Part shown: positions 7,426-12,725 of the stretch, piece by piece
Layout of the letters: every line of letters starts with the position of its first letter
How positions within the stretch are numbered: position 1 is the stretch's first letter
Source: Gemmatimonadaceae bacterium
Lineage (GTDB): Bacteria > Gemmatimonadota > Gemmatimonadetes > Gemmatimonadales > Gemmatimonadaceae
Length of the DNA stretch: 12,725 nucleotides
Reading direction: 5' to 3'
Assembly (NCBI GenBank): GCA_025451425.1
Contig: JANWKK010000173.1
Location: 1 to 12,725 of the forward strand
The notes under the pieces: generated by a model
What the model was told of the DNA's origin: nothing
Databases searched by the model: none
What the model saw: the letters and a program-made list of their open reading frames with translations, nothing else
Made by a program: the position numbers and the translations under genes

Positions 7426-7793
7426 CGCCAATGCGCGCCTCGACGCGTGACAAACCGGCACCACACGATGGGACGACGCGGTCCCTAACTGCGCCATTAG
7501 GCACTTCCGTCACATCGCTTCGAGTTCTGATCGTTGAGCGTTTCACCCGACCTAACTCCGTGGCATTAATACCTTGTCATCCGTCTTGACAGCCCACTCA
7601 CGGCGTGGAGATTCAGCGCCAATTCAGGAGATCATGCTCCTCGTGATGCCAAACGCCGCTTAGCGAAGCCCGCGAGCCGTTTCATCCCGGTCGTCTCCTG
7701 GCAGTTCTATCACCTTCCCCGCATTGCGCGGCGCGGCTCGATGCAAGGACCGACAGAAGAGTAGCGAACTCTCACCCACGCGAGGTGCTTTCC
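7426..7793. other. Divergent intergenic region between thrB and the second susC-like gene
   Basis: This spacer of about 370 bp has no gene I can support and no tRNA. It should contain promoters for both flanking genes. A perfect TTGACA at 7586-7591 faces susC, but nothing 16-18 bp downstream resembles TATAAT well. On the minus strand TATTAAT (plus 7565-7571) is a fair -10 for thrB, with only a weak CTGTCA-like -35 (plus 7587-7592) at 15 bp. AGGAG followed by ATG at 7634 opens a 9-codon frame ending at 7663, with AGGAG/CTCCT as short inverted arms (7626-7641). The leader of susC may be about 170-200 nt long. No operator palindrome stands out. Confidence 0.6.
7782..7785 (+). promoter_or_regulatory. 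Shine-Dalgarno site deciding the GTG start of the second susC-like gene
   Basis: GAGG ends 8 nt before the GTG at 7794. The alternative in-frame GTG at 7785 overlaps this site and so has no ribosome-binding site of its own. Choosing 7794 shortens the protein by three residues and leaves a normal signal peptide. Confidence 0.7.
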
Positions 7794-10700
7794 GTGCGTC
7801 ACACATTAGCAGCGCTTGTCGTATTTCTCGCTCTCGCGCCGGCCACGATGGCCGCCCAAACGCGAGAGATCACTGGCAAGGTGACGGAGTTCGGCAGCGG
7901 AGTGCCGGTCACTGAGGCGACCGTTGGCGTCGTCGGCGCCCAGATTGGCGTTCGCACGAACGATCGCGGCGAATATCGAATCCGCGTTCCGGAGTCCGAG
8001 GTCACGGTGCTCGCGCGAGCGATCGGCTACAAGCGACAGTCAGTGCGCGTTGCCGCCGGTCAAGCGACTGCGGACTTCGTGCTCGAGAAGGACGTCCTCG
8101 AACTGGAAGGCGTGACCGTTACCGGCCAGGCGACGACAGTCGACAAGCGCAACGCGTCGACCGCAATCTCGAGCGTCTCCGCCGAAGAGCTCAGTGTGGC
8201 GCCGGCCAAGTCGATCGAGGCCCAACTCTCCGGTAAGGTGATCGGCGCCGCCATCTACGAGAACAGCGGCGTTCCCGGCGGCGGCATGCAGATCCAGATC
8301 CGCGGCGCGACGTCGATCCTTGGGCAAGGCGATCCACTTTACGTCGTCGATGGAGTCATCGTCTCGAATGCCTCGGTCGCCGGCGGTCTCACGTCGATCA
8401 CTCGCTCGAGTGGATCGAGCAACTCGACGCAGGACCAGACGGTGAATCGACTTGCTGACCTCAATGCCAACGATGTCGAAAGTATCGAAGTGCTGAAGTC
8501 GGCGGCAGCGACGGCGATCTATGGCTCGCGAGCCACGAACGGCGTCGTCGTGATCACAACGAAGAAGGGAAAGGCGGGCGCACCGCGCTATGACGTGACG
8601 GAGCGCGTCGGCCAGTCTCAGGCGACACGCTTGCTCGGCTCGCGTCACTTCTCGAGCTATGCCAATGGCTGCGGTCCAACGTACAGTGCGGCCGATCTGT
8701 CGACATGTGCGGAAGGCTCGGTGAAGCCCTGGCTCGGCGGCAACCTCGGGGCGGATTCGATCGCGCGCGCCAATTGTACCCCCCAGTGCGCGTGGTACGA
8801 CTGGCAGGGTGAGCTGTATGGTCAGACCACTCCGTCGTTCGAGACGATAGCGACGTCCTCCGGCGGCATTGGCAATACTCGCTATTTCGCTTCCCTCAAC
8901 GACCGGCAGAACCATGGTGTTCAGATCAACACCGGCGCGCGCCTGACGTCGGGACGCTTGAACATCGACCAGACGATCGGCGACAAGATCACGCTGAGCG
9001 GCGGTGTCAACATCACCCACAACTTTACGCAGGACGGCATCGGCAACAACGAGAACTCCGGCACGAGTCCAACTTACTCCTTCGGTTATTGGCCGGCGAT
9101 CTACGACCTCCGCCAGATCGATCCGACCACGGGTCGATTGATCAAGATGTACATGGGTGGTGGCGGCAACGCCGCGGCAAATCCATTCGACGTGCTTACG
9201 GCGATTACGAACAACGAGGACACGTGGCGGCAGCAAGGCAACGTCCGCCTCGGTTACTCGTTGTTGTCGACGGGCATGAACACCGTGCAGCTCACTTACA
9301 TCGGCGGTATCGATCGATTCCAGTTCGAGGGAGATCAGTACTCGCCGAACTATCTGCAGTACGAATCAGCCGATGGCTTTCTCGGCACGGCGCAAGTCAC
9401 GAACTACGACAGCCGGTTCCTCAATCAGAGCTTCAATGCGGTTTGGACCTACACACCGACCTGGCGCTGGTTGAATTCGGCGCAGACTTCGATCGGCGGT
9501 ACGATCGAGACGCAGTTCACGAACAGTTATTTCGTGCGACAACGCGGACTCACGCCGACTCGTGAAGCAGTCCGGAACGGCACCGACTTCGCATCGAGTG
9601 ACACCCTTACGCAATTCGTCGACCAGTCGCGCTACTACAACGAGCAGATCATCGCGTTAGGCGAGCGTCTCTCGCTGGCGGTGGGTGCGCGCGCCGACCG
9701 CAGCAGCGCCAACGGCGATCGGAATAAGTATTATCTCTTTCCCAAATACTCGGCGAGCTATCGATTCGTCGAGCCGCTGTCGCGGTTCACGTCGGCAATC
9801 GACGAGTTCAAGCTGCGCGCCTCGTACGGTCAATCGGGTAATCGTCCGAACTACGGTGTCCGCGATGTTACGATCTCGTCAGGCACCACCGTCATCGGCG
9901 GCGCCAATTCGCTCGTTGCATCGGGAACGGTCGGGAATCCCGCGATCAAGCCCGAAGTCATGAACGAGTTCGAGGGCGGCTTCGACGCGGCACTGCTGAA
10001 CGGACGCGTTGCGCTCGAGGCGACCCGCTACAATCGCATCATTAAGGACCTCCTCGTGAACTTTCCGCTCGCGCCCAGCTCGGGTCTCACGCAGCAAACG
10101 ATCAACGGCGGCCAGATGTCGACGCGCGGCTTCGAGGCTGGTATCACCCTCGTCCCGATCAATCGCCCTAACCTGGAGTGGACGTTCCGCACTACCTACC
10201 AATCGAATGTGCAGGTCGTGGACAAGCTGTCGGTACCGGCCTTCGTCGCGCCAGGTGGATCGTTCGGCTCATCTTACGGCCGCAACCGTATCGCGGTCGG
10301 CGTTCGTCCGACCTACATCTGGGGCAATCTTCGCTTCAGCTGCATCAACACGACGAACGCGAGTGGTCAGCTCGTGGTTGGAACGGGCGCGGACGGGCAG
10401 CCTTGCCGCCGGCTCGCGCCAGGGGAAAACTTGGCCGGCGCGACGGTACGCGATTCGATCATCGCCGATGCCAACCCGCGCGGCTACACATCGTTCCTGA
10501 ACACGGTGCGCTTCAAGCGCCTGACGGTGACGGGGCTCGTGGACTGGCGAGTCGCGGGCTACACGTCGACGATGACGAAGAACCTGTGGGACGAAGGCGG
10601 CAATTCGCGCGACTACGACAAGTCCTCACCCAATGCCACGATGCCGCTTGGCGAGTTTCGCTACGCGAGCTTCGCGGCCGGTGACATCTCGCCGTACATC

Positions 10701-10952
10701 GAAACGGGCACGTTCGTGAAGCTGCGCGAAGTGAACCTCACCTTCCAGGCCCCGCAGCGATGGGCGGATCTCGCGCGTGCCCGTGAACTGCGCATTTCGG
10801 TGCAGGCTCGCAATCTTGCGATGTGGACCAACTATTGGAGCTTCGATCCGGAGTTCAACAACTTCGGAAACCAGAACTTCAACCGCTTCATCGACCTCGC
10901 TCCATATCCCAGCAACCGCCAGTTCTTCTTCAGCCTCGACCTGGGGTACTGA
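7794..10952 (+). CDS. SusC/RagA-family TonB-linked outer-membrane receptor, complete
   Basis: This 1052-residue receptor is complete. Residues 1-21 are a signal peptide (cleavage near M-A-A before Q22). About 24-105 form the carboxypeptidase-regulatory-like Ig domain (REITGKVTEFGSGVPV, then NDRGEYRIRVP). The plug follows, with IQIRGATSILGQGDPLYVVD near 166-185 and VESIEVLKSAAATAIYGSRA (228-247) continuing to VVVITTKKG, the SusC plug signature. The rest is a 22-strand barrel ending in RNLAMW, DPEFNNFGN and an aromatic last strand (FFFSLDLGY). It should import a ligand delivered by the SusD-like protein encoded 3 bp downstream, driven by TonB. Six cysteines fall into three close pairs (C293/C305, C328/C332, C850/C871), suggesting disulfides in surface loops. 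It begins with GTG. Substrate unknown; no degradative enzyme accompanies this pair in the window. Confidence 0.97.
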   Translation: MRHTLAALVVFLALAPATMAAQTREITGKVTEFGSGVPVTEATVGVVGAQIGVRTNDRGEYRIRVPESEVTVLARAIGYKRQSVRVAAGQATADFVLEKDVLELEGVTVTGQATTVDKRNASTAISSVSAEELSVAPAKSIEAQLSGKVIGAAIYENSGVPGGGMQIQIRGATSILGQGDPLYVVDGVIVSNASVAGGLTSITRSSGSSNSTQDQTVNRLADLNANDVESIEVLKSAAATAIYGSRATNGVVVITTKKGKAGAPRYDVTERVGQSQATRLLGSRHFSSYANGCGPTYSAADLSTCAEGSVKPWLGGNLGADSIARANCTPQCAWYDWQGELYGQTTPSFETIATSSGGIGNTRYFASLNDRQNHGVQINTGARLTSGRLNIDQTIGDKITLSGGVNITHNFTQDGIGNNENSGTSPTYSFGYWPAIYDLRQIDPTTGRLIKMYMGGGGNAAANPFDVLTAITNNEDTWRQQGNVRLGYSLLSTGMNTVQLTYIGGIDRFQFEGDQYSPNYLQYESADGFLGTAQVTNYDSRFLNQSFNAVWTYTPTWRWLNSAQTSIGGTIETQFTNSYFVRQRGLTPTREAVRNGTDFASSDTLTQFVDQSRYYNEQIIALGERLSLAVGARADRSSANGDRNKYYLFPKYSASYRFVEPLSRFTSAIDEFKLRASYGQSGNRPNYGVRDVTISSGTTVIGGANSLVASGTVGNPAIKPEVMNEFEGGFDAALLNGRVALEATRYNRIIKDLLVNFPLAPSSGLTQQTINGGQMSTRGFEAGITLVPINRPNLEWTFRTTYQSNVQVVDKLSVPAFVAPGGSFGSSYGRNRIAVGVRPTYIWGNLRFSCINTTNASGQLVVGTGADGQPCRRLAPGENLAGATVRDSIIADANPRGYTSFLNTVRFKRLTVTGLVDWRVAGYTSTMTKNLWDEGGNSRDYDKSSPNATMPLGEFRYASFAAGDISPYIETGTFVKLREVNLTFQAPQRWADLARARELRISVQARNLAMWTNYWSFDPEFNNFGNQNFNRFIDLAPYPSNRQFFFSLDLGY

Positions 10953-10955
10953 GCC

Positions 10956-12434
10956 ATGACACGACTACAGAATTCGACGCGCAACCTCGTAGGCGCGCTG
11001 CTATTGGCCGGCCTTGCTGCCGCCTGCAGCAACAAGGATCTGAATCTCAGCAACCCTAACAGTGCGACGGTCGACGGCGCCACGAGTGATCCGACGGCGT
11101 TGCAACTTCTGGCAACGGGCTTGCTCGTTGACCAGCGCGCCCAACGCTCCGGCTTCATCACCAATGCGGGCGTTCTTGGTCGCGAGAGCTACACCTTCAC
11201 GCCCACAGAGGGTCGCAACGTTACACATCCGCTCATCGGCATCGTGGTGAACGGAGTGCAGAAGCTGGATCCAACGGGTTTCGCGACCGGTCCCTGGGGC
11301 GGCGACTATGGTGCGCTGCGGGACATTTACAACTTCAAGAATGCCGTCAACAAGCTCACGTTGAGCGCGTCGCAGAAGTCCGCCGCCCTCGGCTTTGCCG
11401 AAACGTTCGAGGCGTACATGCTGTTCGAGATCGTGCAGACGCACGACACGCTCGGCGGCATCACCGAGGTCAAGGCCGACCCGAAAGCGCTCGCGCCATT
11501 TGTCTCGCGGGATTCGTTATACAAGTACATCACTAACACACTCACTGACGCCGCGGCGAAGCTCACCGCTGGCGGGACGGCGTTCCCATTCACCCTGCCT
11601 CCCGGCTTCACCGGCTTCAGCACGCCGTCTACCTTTGCGACGTTCACGCAGGCGCTCAAGGCGAAGGCCGAGGCCCATTACGCGACGGCCGGTGGCGGAG
11701 TCATTGCGTGGACCGCCGCGCTCACAGCTCTACAAAGCTCCTTCCTGAACGCGGCGGCAACTACGCGAGCCCAGTTCGACGTCGGCGTCTACGACACATA
11801 TGCGGCAGCGCCGGACTTGCCGAATCCGCTTTCACAGGCGGTCAACACGAACCTGTACGCCCACATGTCGTTTCAGGCGGACGCGCAGCTCAAGGCGGAC
11901 GGCGTTACACCTGATGACCGCTATACGGCGAAGATCCGCACAGGATTGACATCGCGCCAGGGACCCGTCACCGCGGCCGGCCCGACGACGGGGTCGTCGA
12001 CGCTCGGCTTTAGCATCTGGCCGGCAGTGGCCTCGTCGATTCCGATTATTCGAAATGAAGAGTTGATTCTCATTCGCGCCGAGGCGAGGCTCGCGACGGG
12101 AGATCTCGCCGGAGCCATTGCCGATCTGAACACCGTGCGGCAATTCTCTGGCGGCTTGCCGGCGTCGACGCTCACACCCGCTTCGACTTCCGACCAGATT
12201 CTGCTCGGTATCCTCTACGAAAAACGCTATTCGCTCATGATGGAGGGTGACCGCTGGATCGACTATCGGCGATATGGCAAGTTGAATCTGCTTCCACTTG
12301 ACGTGACATCCGGACCGAACAAGAATTTCGTCGCCGTTGTGAATCCGATTATACAGGCTGAATGTCTCACGCGGGTCGGCGCGACCGGCGCCAACATGCT
12401 TGGACCCAATGGTCTCAACGACTGCGCACCATAG
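10956..12434 (+). CDS. SusD/RagB-family outer-membrane lipoprotein, partner of the upstream receptor
   Basis: This 492-residue surface lipoprotein is the likely ligand-capture lid of the receptor encoded immediately upstream; only 3 bp separate that stop from this ATG, so translation is probably coupled. The N-terminus is a lipoprotein signal (LLLAGLAAA then Cys24), followed by the typical DLNLSNPNSATV linker. The family C-terminal signature is clear: NEELILIRAEARLATGDLAG (about residues 367-386) followed by AIADLNTVRQF, then ILYEKRYSLMMEGDRWIDYR (about 420-439). Cys470 and Cys490 near the C-terminus could form a disulfide. It is clearly diverged from the SusD-like protein at 1841-3193, so the two loci probably handle different ligands. 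A strong hairpin terminator follows 34 bp after the stop codon. Confidence 0.95.
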   Translation: MTRLQNSTRNLVGALLLAGLAAACSNKDLNLSNPNSATVDGATSDPTALQLLATGLLVDQRAQRSGFITNAGVLGRESYTFTPTEGRNVTHPLIGIVVNGVQKLDPTGFATGPWGGDYGALRDIYNFKNAVNKLTLSASQKSAALGFAETFEAYMLFEIVQTHDTLGGITEVKADPKALAPFVSRDSLYKYITNTLTDAAAKLTAGGTAFPFTLPPGFTGFSTPSTFATFTQALKAKAEAHYATAGGGVIAWTAALTALQSSFLNAAATTRAQFDVGVYDTYAAAPDLPNPLSQAVNTNLYAHMSFQADAQLKADGVTPDDRYTAKIRTGLTSRQGPVTAAGPTTGSSTLGFSIWPAVASSIPIIRNEELILIRAEARLATGDLAGAIADLNTVRQFSGGLPASTLTPASTSDQILLGILYEKRYSLMMEGDRWIDYRRYGKLNLLPLDVTSGPNKNFVAVVNPIIQAECLTRVGATGANMLGPNGLNDCAP

Positions 12435-12468
12435 CGGCGGCGCGGTAGTTGGTTAGGATATCTGAACG

Positions 12469-12504
12469 AAGCCGGAGGCCGAGAAGCACTTCGGCCTCCG
12501 GTTT
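12469..12504 (+). terminator. Rho-independent-type terminator after the second susCD pair
   Basis: A perfect 11-bp GC-rich stem (12472-12482 with 12491-12501, CCGGAGGCCGA / TCGGCCTCCGG) closes an 8-nt loop. Two A-T pairs and a G-T wobble extend it to 14 bp, so the right arm ends in TTT before CGTCTC. The T-tract is short but the stem is strong and well placed, 34 bp after the susD-like stop codon. Confidence 0.78.
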
Positions 12505-12527
12505 CGTCTCGGAGGCGGTCTTCATTC

Positions 12528-12532
12528 AAGGA
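12528..12532 (+). promoter_or_regulatory. Shine-Dalgarno site of the last, truncated gene
   Basis: AAGGA lies 7 nt before the ATG at 12540 and only 4 nt before the adjacent in-frame ATG at 12537. Spacing favours 12540; the two choices differ by one Met. Confidence 0.6.
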
Positions 12533-12539
12533 TGTGATG

Positions 12540-12725
12540 ATGCGTAGCACTCTTTCTTGGCTCCTCGCCCTTTCACTCGCGATGGCAGTCGCGGCGCCCC
12601 GCCTCGGCGCACAGGTCGTCGTCGTGAGCTCCACGCCGTCGCAGCTTGGTACCATCGACGGCCTCGTGAGCGATACGAGTATGGCGCCGCTCCATGCTGC
12701 CTTCGTCTCGATTGTCGGTACTCCG
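12540..12725 (+). CDS. Exported protein with carboxypeptidase-regulatory-like N-terminus, 3'-truncated by window edge
   Basis: Only the first 62 codons are inside the window. They read as a Sec signal peptide (M-R-S-T, then a hydrophobic core WLLALSLAMAVAA, probable cleavage near L-G-A before Q), a short linker, and the start of an Ig-like carboxypeptidase-regulatory fold: GTIDGLVSDTSMAPLHAAFV followed by SIVGT. That fold is found at the N-terminus of SusC-like receptors and in other exported proteins. The spacing and wording differ from the SusC start at 7794, so I do not call it a receptor. It follows the terminator at 12469-12504 by 35 bp, so it probably has its own promoter, although none is obvious in that space. 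Confidence 0.75.
   Translation, partial: MRSTLSWLLALSLAMAVAAPRLGAQVVVVSSTPSQLGTIDGLVSDTSMAPLHAAFVSIVGTP

Noticed and set aside
7586..7614. TTGACA at 7586 as a sigma70-type promoter for the second susC
   Set aside because: No -10 at 16-18 bp spacing matches TATAAT in more than three positions, and promoter consensus in the likely phylum is not certain. Mentioned only in the spacer entry.
7498..7784. tRNA or riboswitch in the divergent spacer
   Set aside because: No cloverleaf with a T-loop GTTCRA motif and matching acceptor stem was found by eye, and no known riboswitch core was recognised; only short 4-5 bp inverted arms are present.
8040..9236. 398-codon minus-strand frame inside the second receptor
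   Set aside because: It lies wholly antisense to the plug and early barrel, whose signature motifs are clear on the plus strand; Arg/Asp/Val-rich with no domain.

Overview
The window is GC-rich coding DNA (roughly 60 % GC judged by eye, not counted). It is dominated by SusC/RagA-type TonB-dependent outer-membrane receptors and SusD/RagB-type surface lipoproteins. SusCD pairs are the hallmark of Bacteroidota. Here they occur in a high-GC genome with Shine-Dalgarno motifs (GGAG, GAGG, AAGGA) and a GTG start, together with a Tat-type lipoprotein and a carboxypeptidase-regulatory/cupredoxin fusion. That combination points to Gemmatimonadota as the most likely source. This is an inference from style and gene content; no database was searched.

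Region 1 (1-6438, all + strand) looks like one operon. It holds the C-terminal ~598 residues of a SusC-like receptor cut by the window edge, a SusD-like lipoprotein, a Tat-signal lipoprotein joining a carboxypeptidase-regulatory-like domain to a cupredoxin, and a secreted S9 (dipeptidyl-peptidase IV-like) serine peptidase. Gaps between genes are 43, 10 and 55 bp, with no hairpin between them. A SusCD transporter with an exported S9 peptidase suggests an oligopeptide-scavenging locus, similar in logic to RagAB peptide uptake. The cupredoxin lipoprotein is the unexpected member.

Region 2 (6439-6552) is a short convergent spacer. It contains a heptanucleotide tandem repeat and its inverted counterpart, which could fold into a long imperfect hairpin and may act as a bidirectional terminator. 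Region 3 (6553-7425, - strand) is a stand-alone homoserine kinase gene (thrB), a housekeeping threonine-biosynthesis enzyme between the two transport loci. Region 4 (7426-7793) is a divergent regulatory spacer with no gene I can support.

Region 5 (7794-12434, + strand) is a complete SusC-SusD pair with only 3 bp between the genes, closed by a strong GC-rich hairpin terminator at 12469-12504. Its substrate cannot be read from the sequence. Region 6 (12540-12725) is the start of another exported protein whose N-terminus looks like a signal peptide followed by a carboxypeptidase-regulatory-like (Ig-like) domain; it runs off the window.

I see no rRNA, tRNA, CRISPR array, transposase or phage gene. 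I also see no convincing wholly new system. The most unusual items are the cupredoxin lipoprotein inside a SusCD/peptidase operon, a His-Cys-His-Cys motif near the C-terminus of the first receptor, and the heptanucleotide foldback repeat.
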